Source: Sphagnum compactum (lineage: Eukaryota; Bryophyta; Sphagnopsida; Sphagnales). Taken from it: 64,000 bases of DNA. The notes below the pieces were generated by a model, which was not told the origin of the DNA, did not search any database, and saw nothing but the letters and a program-made list of their open reading frames with translations. Positions within the stretch are counted from its first letter, which is position 1, and every line of letters begins with the position of its first letter. The translations under genes were made by a program, and so were the position numbers. This document shows, one piece after another, positions 33,640 through 47,200 of this stretch. The stretch spans positions 9,166,213 through 9,230,212 of the forward strand of contig OZ234493.1 of NCBI GenBank assembly GCA_965153455.1. The letters run 5' to 3'.

Positions 33640-36050
33640 TTACACTTGATTGCTGTAGTAGCCTGATTTCAATACATTTTGCATGTTTTGTCTAAAAGGC
33701 AAAAATTTGTGCATTTAAATTAGAGTTTTTAAGGTGCAATACATGGAGTTTTCAAATATTTTGACTCTTATTTTCTATTTATGTTTACTGTCCATTACTT
33801 TTTCATCATTATAGTTCTTCTATGAGATATCTTGAGATTACCATTCAAGATTAGAACTAGAATCCTAAATATGGACTAGATTTTGTCTTCACGGGTTTTT
33901 TAAGTATAAAATTCATTTCTCCTCCTATGAAATGTGAGCCATAGTGCACATAAGACAACAAGGACAAGTTTTCACGTTTTCCTTGCTCCAATTTTAAACT
34001 TTTAAAATATTCAACTGTATGGGTCATAAGTTTTTATAAAATTCATTAAAATTTCCATGAAATTTCTGAGAATTTCTTCATCTGATTTTTTAATTAGTTT
34101 CCACTGAATCTGATGAGAAGGTAGTGTCAGTGTTTTCCCTTGTGGCAAAAAAAAAAAACATCACATAACAAATGATTGAATTTTGGGTTCACCATGCCCT
34201 ATTTCTTTATTATAGAATGATTTTCTTCATTGCAATTGGATTTGTAAGAGTACTTCAAAAGTAGAAACAAAGTAATGTCACATTTCAGGCATTTGCATCT
34301 ACTTTTAATGATGAAAAACATGTAATTCATTGACATCACAAACTCTTTCATAACACTCAACACATTGATATTGATAGCACCAAACCCATTTTTTCTCACT
34401 TCCCAACAATTCAAAATACATCATGTCCATATTTTAAAGTCCACAATAGTTGAACTAAGTTTCATCACCTTCTACGTACCCCATTAAATCATAATCATAC
34501 TATCCACTCAAATTTTACATATTAATACCAAAAAAAAAGAAGTTAAAAGGAGTGTACCAAAAACAAAGTCCACTTCTTGCTTAAATGAATTGACTTTTGG
34601 TGTATCTTACTCAACGACCTCAATTTTTGCACTAAATTTACATTTTGTTCCTATTTATCATGTTTTCACTCCCACCTCCATCTCAATCTTTGAATATTTT
34701 GACCTAATTCACATCATATATTTTTAGAACTAACACAGTGAGGAGATCATTGCCTATTTTCTCCATTGTGTCCTTTGCCCATGCATCCATCTCCTCCTTG
34801 TTTGGGTATTCTTTGTTGTTGATCATTTGTCCCAACACTTAAGTGTAGTGTCACAAACATTAACATCATTGATTTTAATGCATGTTTGTTTCAACCAAGC
34901 TTTTTGGATGTGCTACACTCACAAACGAATATTTGTTTGAGGTCATAACACCTTTCAACTAATTCATGTGCAATGAAAACGAATTAATTTAAGAAGTGTG
35001 AAAAAAAAAAGGGTGTAATGTTGCACATGTATTATGGTTAATTCAAACTTTGTACTATCATGATTGAATTGGAAGAATTGGAATTAACACGTTGATGAAA
35101 CAAGAGTAGAACAATAGGTTGCATGTTACTTTAGAAACCCATACCAAAGCGACCAAGGTGAAAAAACTTGGATTCTACACCAACAATATCATTCTAGACC
35201 CACTAGCTTGGAAAAACTTGAATTCACATGTTTCCAATGGACTTGCCACATAATAAAATGTTATGAAGTAAATATACTTTAACAACTAACATGTTATTTG
35301 TTCCAATTTATGTGTAATAATGGATACAACAAACAATGGAAGGTTTCATTTCATTTACAAAGGTGAAGTTGTTTGTCTTTGGTCTTATGTGATTACAATA
35401 AAAATGATAATCACTCTTTGCAAACTCTTGTTCCAAAGGTCATCTTAAAGGGCATGATAACATTGCTTGTAGTTGGAGTGTTAATAAAAACTTTGAACAT
35501 AATTGATAAAAATAACAGATATGTTACATTTTAAATTTGACATCTTGTGTCTTACATTTTATAGAAGGAAAATGCGATTTAGTGGGAGAGTTTACAAATT
35601 ACCTTTTGTTTGTTTGTTTAAACATGGGATCAATTATAATGTCACTTTCATTTGTGTTACAACTTTCTTGTTCAAAGCCTCTAATACTTTTAGCCACACA
35701 CTTAAAATAGCTCCATCAACACCACAACCTTTTGTGCATAGTCTTTTAAAAACATAGCCAAATGTAAGCTAACTGTTGTGATTTGTAATTCCCTTAATTT
35801 AGGTTTTCCACATTTTGTGACCGATTGTTTACTTTAATATAATTATGTTGGTTTTTTTGTTATTTCCTTGTTTTTACCTCTATGATGATCTCACTACTCT
35901 TCTAGACCATGATGCTAGAGGAACATTTAAAGGTTGGAAGGAGGTGTATGAACAAGGCACACCAAGTTCCTAAAAAATGAAAGTCATAATCATTGGTTTT
36001 GCAATAGGCATGGGGTGCTAACAACTGCCAAACTTTCAAAAAAATTGGTG
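33640..36050. other. AT-rich intergenic stretch
   Basis: No gene is recognised. The 35,503-35,757 frame (plus) lacks known motifs and is AT-driven. Poly-A runs occur near 34,149 and 35,000. Confidence 0.5.
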
Positions 36051-36059
36051 CATCTCTCT

Positions 36060-37134
36060 AGTTGTGAGAAGAAATTAGGCCAAAAGATGCGTAACCCCAA
36101 GGAACCAAAGAAAGGAGAGGGCTAATTATCCTACTCGTGGTAGGAAGCTATCTCACCTACAGCCCTTTTAATGTTGCCCGCATGCAAATTGTGAGATTTA
36201 ATAATAATAGGATGTTTAGAACAAGCATCTCTCATCAACGTAATCTTCTTCTCTATAGTAGAGGTTACAGCACGTTGAAGAACAATACTAACACATTGCG
36301 TGAAAAATTGAATGCAAAAAGACAAGGATAAATGACCTCTCGATCATCTGTCGTGGAAAATACGAGCATATTTTCTGATGAAACAATTCATGTCATGCTT
36401 GGGTGCATTGTGCACCTCCATGGCCATTGGAATAAAATGGTGCCTCTCATGAAACCCTCTGTATTTACAAATCTTAACAATGGCACTAAGTTCCGCAATT
36501 GCACCTGATGGTCGACTAATGACATTTGTAGCCATTATCTCCCATGTCAAGTTAGTAATCACCACATTGGCAACAAAGACCTAGTCCTCATAAATCATGT
36601 AAAGATCGACTAGTAATGAAGCTCCTAACGTAAATGCGTACCATCGTTCTCTCCATACAATGTGCCCACTCTTTCAAGCAAGGGCATACATGACGTCTTC
36701 CATGGCGTCATGTGTGGTTATCCATTGACCTTTGAATGGACAACGTGTTAAATGTGTGCCAGATGCATCTAACCCATGCCCACACTCACACGTGAGAAGA
36801 CTAGATGCCAAAGGTTAAATCAAATTGAGATGAAAACACAATGTTCAAATGAAAGTAAAGTGTGTGATGTGGAAATGAACAAATAGATGGCCTAGCAATC
36901 GACCATAGCTCCACCCCTTTTGCCCAAACAAGAATGAATACGAACTCTATATGCTAAGGAAATGGAATCATCTTTCAAGATAAACCCAAAGCTTGTGTCG
37001 TGAAGGATGTCCATCAAAGATGCCTTGTGTGTATCCATAATAAACATCCATATGGCATTCAAAAAAAAAAGTTGGTTTAAATTTTCTAAACAAAAGATAA
37101 CGAGAGCTTCATGGAATCTCTCTTTCAATGACAA
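36060..37134 (-). pseudogene. LINE-like reverse transcriptase C-terminal remnant
   Basis: On the minus strand the pieces read, in order: YRVRIHSCLGKRGGAMVDC (about 36,895-36,960), CSCGHGLDASGTHLTRCPF and THDAMEDVMYAL (about 36,680-36,800), GAIAELSAIVKICKYRGFHE, HHFIPMAMEVH, FIRKYARIFHDR, a stop, then SRGHLSLSFCIQFF and HNLHAGNIKRAVGEIASYHE. From memory this resembles the region downstream of the palm domain in plant LINE-type or related reverse transcriptases, with a Cys/His cluster (C.CG....G.H...C). Frameshifts and stops break it, and no palm-domain motif (such as a YADD-like motif) is visible. The family assignment is moderate and the pseudogene status is clear. Confidence 0.5.
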
Positions 37135-37139
37135 AATTG

Positions 37140-40100
37140 TGAGGATATTGAATTTAAAAGTGGGTTTGGGCCATTGATAAATTTATATGCTTGAGTTTCC
37201 TTCTATACTTGACAATTTTAACAATTGTTTTTTGTTCCTAAAAGGTTTGTGAACTTAATAATAAGCATCAATGCAATTTGTATGAATTATTGTTTTAGTT
37301 CCACACATAAGCTTTTGATAGAATTAAATAGCTTCATCTTAGTGTCAAATATTCATTTGTTTAATTGGTACTCTTTAATACCTTTTTAAATTACACATGT
37401 AGCATTGGTTCAAAGTTACTACAATATTGGATTGTAAAGTTTACACATGATAAGGTTGTTACAATTATCTAGGGTTTATTTATAATAAAATGAATAGGAA
37501 ATCATTATGTTATTATTTGTTGTTGCAAAAAAAATTTGTTGCCTTATTTATTAATACAAAATATTTTATGTTGCCACAATAACTAAACTATGTGGCAATT
37601 CATCACCCATATTGGAGCTCTACACATGTAGCATTAAATGACATATAAATTATGCAACTTACAAGATATGGCTTGCAAGTTGCACCTAAACATGTAATAA
37701 TTAGTTGCTTATAAAATCATGTTATTACCCTAAAAAGTTGAATTTTTAGTGTCCATCTTCATTTGCATCCAAAATGCAAGATAATTATGTACTAAACAAA
37801 TTGAATTAAGTCAACTTGTTTGACCTTCTTACCACATTTCATAGGGGTCAATGTTAAATCTAGTTTTATGTTATTGATTGCATCCACAAACAAGTTTAAG
37901 TTCATCTTACTAGTGACATGCACTCAATAGTATGGACTTTGACTCATAGTATGTTGCATCTCACAACTACCATTCATAGGTGAAAAAAATACACAACTTG
38001 TTTCAACAACCATTTCAAAGTCTTGCAAACAATCAATTTGATGGTTATCATCACCTTTAATCTCTAGACCATATTATAGCTATGGTGAATCTAGCCTTCA
38101 AAGAAGCAAGAAAGTCAAGACAATTGAAATTGATTCCAAAAAGATTCAATTGGTATTATACATACATTTGTATGCTGAAAAAAAACAGCATTGACAATTG
38201 GGCACTTAGATAATATGTATATTATGTCTAAAAAATCAACATCATATAAATGTGCCATGCAAAATTGGTTGAACATGCACGTCTATCATGTCCATAGTCT
38301 TGCAAATGGATTAAAAATGCATTAGCATAAAAAATAATTGTAAAGCTATCCTCCAAAGATTTGAAACATATGTTTTTTTTTTTTCATTTTTTATTATGTC
38401 CAACTCTCGTCAATTAATAAGTTACAGAAAAATGATATGTGAAGACCACATAAGTGTTCCCAAAGGATTCCAATCCTTCCAATGACCTTACTATTGTGTA
38501 CATTTGCTTTGTTTAGGATATCTCATATGAGTTGCGAGTTGTTTGGCCAAATTCTTAAAGGGGAGATTACTAATCACAACCATTAGCAATTGCCCTTGTG
38601 AAGCTTTCATTGATGGGATTTAATTTCCTTTGCAAGCCATTATTAATCAACATTTCCAACAATTGAGCTTATTTGAGTGCTTTAGAGTTCTTCCCCATCC
38701 TTGTGATCTTTGAAAGTGAAGGGCAATGTGCAAACATTTTTGACGTTCCACCATCATGTCTTGAAGGGCCAAAGGGGATTTAAGCTCACTCATTTTCCTC
38801 TTAGATGTTTTGATTGTCCCATATTTCTTTAAGTTTGCATTGTGTTATGAAATGGACCAACAAGCTTATCTCTAAGTTGGTCTAAAAGCAACATGAATCT
38901 CTTGTGTGGAAGGGTTGCATGTTCTTGCACAATCACAACTTGGACTTTTGACAAACTAACCTCCATATTACATAAGGCTAGCTTTGGGTATAAAAACTAG
39001 GTGAACGTTTGGTTCTTGTCCTTCCATAGGGTCCTCGAATGTGGTGTTGAACATTATTTTCTCAAAGTTTTGTAAAACAATGTAACCAACACAAGTACAT
39101 TAGGTTTTCCATTAATTGTAACTAACTTTTCCTTAACACAATGGCCAAAGGTGTTTAATTTTAAAAGGGTGAATTTCAACCTTAATTGTGATAGTTTGCT
39201 TCCTATTTGACAATTAAAAGTTCAAATGAACCTCATTAAGTTCCAAGCACAAGACAATATCTTTGCCTTCACGTTCAATCATTTGCGCCTTTAACCCATG
39301 GCAACATTTGTATTAAACATCAAGAACAACAATAGGAAGTATCAACAATAAAATTGAATCAGCTAAGTGCAAAAACAACAACAACAAGAAGCAAGCAATC
39401 TAGACTGTAATGATCATTACCTACTTGGGCTTAAGACATCAGCTAGGCAACTATCATGCAACCCATAAAACAAAAGCATTCATAACTAGGATTTGCAAAC
39501 ACATGGTACTACAATTGGGTGTCACCAAAAACTTGGAAAAACTTGATACACATGTGCAAGTTCTGCAAAATCCATTTGCAGCTCTTCAACTTAATCTTTA
39601 CTTTTGCTTGTGGAATCCGGTGTAAGAGAAAGACTGATTGCAACATGTGGTTTTCAAGCGTTGAGAAGTTGGGCCTAGACACACTTACTAAAAGATATCA
39701 AGTTGCTTACAAGTCATCAAAAGTAGACCTAGATTGGTTAAAGACACCATTCAATCAAAAATTAGAAGCTGGGTGCTAGTGTAGTTGGATCTATGGACTT
39801 GTCATGAACAACAACTCCATTATATCAAATGGCAATTGTTACAGGAAATCCACTAGTAGTTTGTGTAAATCTTAGGACAAACACAAGTTAATAATACACT
39901 TTTTTCTACATCATTTTCTTCTCCATCAAAATTTGTCTAGATTGTATCTGAAGAATCAAACACCCATAGTTACTACTTATGTTGTTGCTACTAATGTTGT
40001 CCTACAATTTGTTTGTGTAGCAGCAACAAAGACAATGATCTGTTGGTTTATGTGCATATGGACTCATTATATTTGGGGGACCCAGTTTGACCAACAACTT

Positions 40101-40251
40101 CTAATCCAATTTCCCACCTCTCCTTACAATTATGCACCCCAAAATAAACTAAAGACAACCATGACCTAAGTTCTTATAACAAATAGCAAAGCACCAAGAG
40201 ACCATTGTTTTTACAAAAGATGGACAGACCCATGCTCCTTCTCTTGCAAGC
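37140..40251. other. AT-rich intergenic stretch
   Basis: No gene is recognised. A small stem-loop lies at 37,653-37,684 (13-bp stem with one mismatch). Frames at 39,410-39,779 and 39,933-40,169 carry no known motif. Confidence 0.5.
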
Positions 40252-40886
40252 TTTTCCTTTCACCAAATAACATTGAAAAGATTTGTATGCTTCGTGCAAA
40301 CCTTTCAAGCATAATTTTCTTACTAGGGTGGTTCTTTTGAGACCCTTGTCCAGGAAGATCTTTATTTGCGATGAAGTCAACTTCTGTATCTGAATGATGT
40401 CCGGATGAATGAGGTACAGTTCACTTATATGCCCCAAAATCACCGTGGTTGCATTCCAAATGTGCTCCCTTTCCACATGTTTGTATTTGGAAAATGTACA
40501 TCTCTCAATCTTGAATTCCCATGCATTTCTGATCACATACGGGTTAGGCGACTATGGTTGACAGCAGGTTTTGACTATGATTCATACATACTCCACCACT
40601 CTCATCAAAGAGGACCACCTAAATCCTTTGGCTACTCACGGTGATGTTTCTACCGATGTTCATCCATCAACAGTGTACTGAGAGATCTTGCAAATTTGAG
40701 ACAACAATTTTCAGAAAACTCCAGTGGTAAATAGTCTAGACTTGCAGAATGCAGTTGGATGAGGTTTCTATAAGTCAGACAAGAACTGTAAACAAGGATC
40801 TGTGATGATCCTTACCCACATCATAAATTTTAAAGTCTAGGATAGTAAGGCATTTGTTTGATAGTCCAGGGTTTCGAATCATTTCG
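40252..40886 (+). pseudogene. Third copy of the PRT6 3' end
   Basis: This matches 24,508-25,145 of the left arm at a constant offset of 15,744, in direct orientation and with more differences than the two arms show. It keeps the penultimate exon (from 40,327, starting GGSFE) and the last exon (VRRLWLTAG-like coding). The acceptor TATTACAG before the last exon is lost: the left arm has CACATATATTACAGGTGAGGCG, here shortened to CACATACGGGTTAGGCG. It is therefore a broken fragment with no upstream exons. Confidence 0.88.
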
Positions 40887-41267
40887 AACCCTTTTGCAAG
40901 CTTCCTCAAACTCCTCTTGCAATCCTCGTCTCAAGATGCCCCGAAATAAGTACGACACACAAGCACTGAAAAAAAAAAAAACAATGGCGCAGTTTGTAGA
41001 AATACAAATGCGAAGCGAGCGGGAGCTGACAAGTGAAAAAGCCTTGTAGGGTTTCAATGAGCAGGTTTGAGCGGCGAGCTCAGTCTATCAGGCAGGGACA
41101 ACTCGGCACGAAACTCGGTTCATGCCGAGTCTTGGCGCAAAAACCAGTTTCCTACCCAGTTGAAACCCTTTGTTGAGATCTTGTGTTGTCTGTAGCATTA
41201 CGTCTCGTAAATCGGGCAAACATGGGGTTCCGCTGCCATGTTATCCCGACTTTATGGATAACTCTCT
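40887..41267. other. GC-richer spacer beside the right arm
   Basis: A short non-coding segment with reiterated CGAGTC/CTCGG motifs around 41,075-41,150 (GAGCTCAGTC, AACTCGGCACG, GCCGAGTC). Its composition differs from the AT-rich surroundings, so it is probably repeat-derived. No gene is seen. Confidence 0.45.
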
Positions 41268-44200
41268 TATATCTTGTATTTCTTGTGCTTGATTTTCACC
41301 AAAAATGAAATTGCATTCAAATGATAATAGTAATGACAATAAAAATTCCATGGGTTAATTACAACTACTACATAAGGAAAATTACAATTCAAAAATCTCA
41401 ATGTCAAAATTTGAGTTTGAACCCAAAGTTTGCCACATGACTTAACCACTATGATATCACCAATCTTGTGGTAGCCTAAACTATTTGTTACATTTATGAA
41501 CAACATTTTTGAAACCTCAAAAACACTAAATAATGGGGATCAGAGCTTTTCACTAGATTGGAGAAGCACTTTTTGGACTTCTATTTGAACAAACCATTAT
41601 ACATATAATATATAGACGTTCTCTGGATTTATCCAGACTCTTTGATTTAAAGTGGTACATTATGTATGTAATTGAAATAAGTATTATTTCGGTACCTTTT
41701 CCATAAATAAAAGAGAAAGGCACATGTCATATAATAAAATTAAAATTTGAGATCGACCTATTGAAATGTATATGGGATAATAAATTTTTTATTAACTTTT
41801 TTAAAAAAAATTATTAAAAAAGAAGTTTTTTAAAGGGAGAGAGTAAGTTATTATTAAGTTAATAAACTTCCATATCCATTACTATTATTTTTACCTCTTT
41901 CAAAGTGAAGCTTCAATCAAAATCTAAGGATTTATTTAACTATTAGATTGCATTCCATAAATCCAGTGCTTTTTCCCTGGCCTTCGAGTTCCAGTATTGA
42001 ACTTCCATAGCCATTTTATTTATGCAAAATTCATATATTATCTTGTGCTTGGACATTATAAACAAACTTGAAATCCTAATGCATTTGGCATTGAAAATGA
42101 TGCAAGCACTGATCTTCAAACCTTAAGAAAGGCTTGCACAATCATGCAACCTCCATTCCAATAACTTGAGAGCAATCTTCTCCATTACGAAAGATAGAAA
42201 ATGGATAGCCACTTAGTCACATTTACATAGTCAACAAACTAAGGGCTCCCCTTTGGAACAAAATTCATTTTCTTGCCAGCTTTTACAGCACCCAATTCCC
42301 AAGCTCCAAGAGAAGGGAACTAGATATCAGAACAAAGAACCAAAAAAATCAGGGAAATGTGCAACATAGGAATGATGAATGAGTAGTATTAGAAACTAGC
42401 CATTGAAACCCTACAAAACATGGTCACGAAATCATTCGAAACGCTGGACTATCAAACAAATGCCTTACCATCCTAGACTTTGAAATGTATGATGTAGGTA
42501 AGGATCATCACAGATCCTTGTTTACAGTTCTTGTCTGACTTATAGAAACCTCATCCAACTGCATTCTGCAAGTCTAGACTATTTACCACCGGAGTTTTCT
42601 GAAAATTGTTGTCTCAAATTTGCAAGATCTCTCAGTAGACCGCTGATGGATGAACATCGGTAGAAATATCACCGTGAGTAGCCAAAGGATTTAGGTGGTC
42701 CTCTTTGATGAGAGTGGTGGAGTATGTATGAATCATAGTCAAAACCTGCTGTCAACCATAGTCGCCTCACCTGTAATATATGTGATCAGAAATGCATGGG
42801 AACTCAAGATTGAGAGATGTACATTCTCCAAATACAAACATGTGGAAAGGGAGCACATTGGAATGCACCCATGGTGATTTTGGGGCATATAAGTGAACTG
42901 TACCTCATTCATCCGGACATCATTCAGATACAGAAGTTGACTTCGTCGCAAATAAAGATCTTCCTGGACAAGGGTCTCAAAAGAACCACCCTAGTAAGAA
43001 AATTATGCATGAAAGGTTTACACGAAACATACAAAACTTTTCAATGTTATTTAGTGAAAGGAAAATATCATACATGCGTTGAAAAGTGTTCTAACCTCGC
43101 CATGATGATCCAAGTAAATAGAGAGCCCCATGAACACCCGATTCCCTCGAATCAGTACAAGTTGTGTGGATCTCAACAAGAAAAAGATGCGTATACCATC
43201 TCCTGACTCTTCACTATCTGGAAAAACATAAGACACCATATACAAATAAGCAATCCATATTCAAAGTCTTCTATTACTCTTGAGTCAATTTTTACTATGA
43301 CTTGGGATTCCATGTCTTGATCTCTAGAAGTTGAGAGATACTAGTGAGACTACTGTACAGTATCAAGAAGGTGTACAACAACCAAGATACTGATCACCAA
43401 AACGAGAGTTCAGTAGACACCAACCCCCAAGCCCCCTTCAAACCACATTGCATCAAACTCTATTCGAAGTCACGATGAGAAAAATGAATGCCCCATCTTT
43501 CTCACAAAATACATCACAATGGTTATTACTACGGACGTTCTTCTACCATATTCAATGGGGTTGGTCAAATTGAGATCTGCATCCTCCCCTCCTCTTGGTG
43601 CAAAGAGTACTTCAACTTGATTACAGATGCTTCGCTTCTTGGTTCTTTTCCAAATACCACAGTTACTGAAAAGTTCCTTGTCTTCCTTCTGTAGAAACTA
43701 GAACCTTGTTTTTTTCTTCTTTGTAATTCTTCCTTATCCAAACATAATACTGCCTTCCTACAAACATCTCATGGAACCGCTTTTTACATCTGTTCTTCAA
43801 TGCATGGAGGAACAGTCAAAATCGAGCTCTAAAGTTGGGTTCCCAGCCTCCCAGAAAACACACCATTTTTGGCATGACACATGCGATTCTTATTGCCTTG
43901 CTTTCCACACAACTCTTGAGAATAACATAAAAGATCACCACAAATCAAGCAAATAGCTGGCTCCCTGAACACAAACATACAACAGTGAGCATCCATGTAA
44001 CTAATGACTCAAGTTTCGATAGCAAGGCCAAAGCCAAGACAGAAAGTTCTAGATCCTGCTGAAGTATTTGAGTTATCTTCCCAATGGAAGTGCTTGACTT
44101 CGGCTTATAATGCCAAGTTACAAATCACTGAGAATGTTAGGTAGTGAATTAGCTTTATGAAAACACTCACTTAGGCAATTGTTTGCATGATGTACATTGC

Positions 44201-47200
44201 TCCTTTCCATGAATATACTTTGCGAGCAATTCCTGAAGATCCAACAAATCCAACACCCAAATTTTCAGCTTCAGCTTGCTTTACAATCTACAAGGGCAAT
44301 TATTGCTAAGATATAGAAATTGACACCCTAAATCACAGTTTAACAAGATTCAGGGCTGATGATTGGACCCTCTTAATGATTGGCATACACAACATGATTA
44401 CTGATGACCGGACTTTCTTGCTTCGGTATTCTTGGATACAAAATCCTTCACACACTAATATACAAGCTACTTCTTCTACTCTCTTGCTTTCAGGGTGCAA
44501 AAGAGGCCATTGTTCAAACAGACTGATGACCAGACTTTCCTGCTTGGGTATTCTTGGTTCAAGGAATGACAGTAATGTATGAGCTCTTTCTTCTCTTCTC
44601 TTGCTTTGAGGGGCACAAAAGAGGCCATTGTTCACCTTTTTATCATCTGGATCAGAGAAGAAGTGCCATGGGCAATGTGCTAAAACATGCAAAGACTTAT
44701 GAAGAGGGTCTTTTTCTTTACTGAATTGCAAGCAAAGAAGGCTGTTTCTACACCTTCACACACACCCTTCACTCCACAATACCTAGGATTGTTCTCATTG
44801 TGACCAAACAAAGCAAGGGGAAAAAAAGGTTATGGCATGTTCAATTAGAGAACCAGTGAAATAGCATTTCACCTGGTACACCCGAGGTAAACTGTGGAGG
44901 ACCACCTTCTCTGGAACTTTATAGAGCTTTGGAGACCTCTGCAATTGGCAATAAATACACTACATTAGCTTTCACATTCTGGAGATGTCTTCACACGCTT
45001 CTCATTTCTGCATACACTTTTACAAAGAATAAAGGTTGTAGAATGCCCATACTCAATCCAGTTCATCAATTTCAACCAACGCACCTGTCCCCATTGCAGG
45101 TGTTCCAGTCTCATTTCAAAGCTGTACTCTTCAAGGCCATCTAAGAAATTCAAACACTCCAACTTCAGATTGTATTCCTTTGAGCATTAATGCCTCCAGG
45201 ATTCTGCATTCAACACCTATCTAGAATATTCTGCAGAAAAAAAGTTCTGAATTGAGCAAAACAGCCCACAAAAAAATTCTGCCAACCGGCTGATATCCAT
45301 TAGATAAACCTATGAGAGTGACCTGAGGCACCAAAGTTCAAGGTCGAAGCTGGATCTGGAAGTTGCAATTCAGTCACCAAGTAAGCAGCATCCATCACCT
45401 TTCGGCCTGCTATCATATTATAAGAGAGAAGTAAGTAATATTGCCAAGTATCACCAGCAATGACATTGCCAAAACAAACTATCTAGTTTCTCCATCAGCA
45501 ACTTGCCATGACTAATAATCTTCACCTTCTATCCTGTACCTGATCAAGAGGATAAGTGCATCAGTAAGTCTAGACCAATACACCTCAAAAAATACTCTAG
45601 ATCCCTATTGGATTCTACAATTGTTAAACCCAATTCCCAGTTGTGCATATATTCTTCCAAAGCAAACTCTACTCAGAAGTAAGAACCTGGCCCATCCCAG
45701 AGACCATCAAGATCTTTGCCCGTAATAATTTGCACCTGTGTAAGGATACAAAACAGTAGCTTGTTTAGTCATGGCTTCAAGACAAGGCCACAAATACCCA
45801 GATTCAACAGACTAGGAGCTAAAATCCATACACAAAGCACTGAGAACAAAACCTGTGTTGGAAAATAATCACACGAAGGAGGAGAACTACCAGCAAAGCT
45901 GCTCGGCGTAAGAATGGGAGGCAAGCCATTTGAATTGATGAACTTAGATTCTGAGAACCACCAGCTTCCCTGCTCAGTTGCCAAAGTGCTGTTGATGCCT
46001 GAGCAACCGCAATAACATATGCAAACTTCACCATAAGCAGTATTACTGGGCGTTCGGGCTGCCCTGAATATGTCTGGATTCACAATAGACAAAGTTAGAA
46101 ACTACATTGTTGATAGGTCAGGAGCTAGTAAGTTCACTGTGTACAGTGACAAAATTGGTTGCATTACATATGCCTCCACTAGCAAAGCTGAATGCAATAC
46201 AGGTACTCAAACCTATCTGGACCAACAGTTAAAGACAGCAAGAGTCAGTGCATATACTCACAATAAGTAGTACAACAAGAAGCTTAAATGGATCAGCAGC
46301 AAGTGCATTATCACAAATATCAGAGATCCAATCTGTTGGATGCTCCTTGTCTTTGACATCCTCCTGAACATCAACTTTGGAAGAGGAGCCACATGTTTCT
46401 TGAGCCCAAAAATTTGCTATTAGCATTGTAGGCAATTGACTGATGTTCGTCTCTCCCCCTCCTTCACTTTTTATTTCTGCTTTACTAGGAGAAGGCAGAT
46501 CAGATTGCCGCATGAATTCTACAAGGTGACCACTTTCAGCTGTTTCTTTCTTTTTTCCCAACCCATCCTTCTCCAACTCATTGGTGTCAGAAGCTGGAAT
46601 TATAGTCTCCAGCAGAGGGTTTTGACTAAAATACTTCATGGCTTTCCTTAAATTCACCCTCCATCGTCCCTTTTCTGTCATGGACAACTTAATTGTTAGA
46701 ACTGCAGACTTGAAAGCACAAGAGCACTCATTTAGATCCCATCTCTTTTGAAAGCAATCTACAAAGGATACATTCTTCACATACCCATGAATTTGAGCTC
46801 TGTCAAGTATTAACAACAGCTAAGCTGCTAAGCTAATAGAGGGTGGTACCCAATAACCAGTTTCTGAATAGCTGAATACTTGACAAGATGGTGTGCCATG
46901 TAGAGATAGATGTTGAACTAAATCTACAGTTCTCACAAATAATCTTTAAAAACAAAGATTCTATGATAAACTGATGACTGCAAGTTTATGACACATTACT
47001 CCACCTCCCTGACCTGTGAAGATGCCCTTTGAAACAATTCTGTCAATTCTGTATCTGAGAAGTCAACTAGACCTTAATCAGTTTTATCCTCGGTTACCTG
47101 CTGCGTATGGCACTATATTGATAAACATGGCTAGTTTTCCAAGCTCTCGTAATGCTATCCAATGAGCTGAGCGCCCTCCCCAGGTCTGTTGGTCCTTGGG

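Noticed and set aside
37653-37684. 13-bp stem-loop
   Set aside because: Short and with a mismatch; expected occasionally in AT-rich DNA and not tied to any element boundary.
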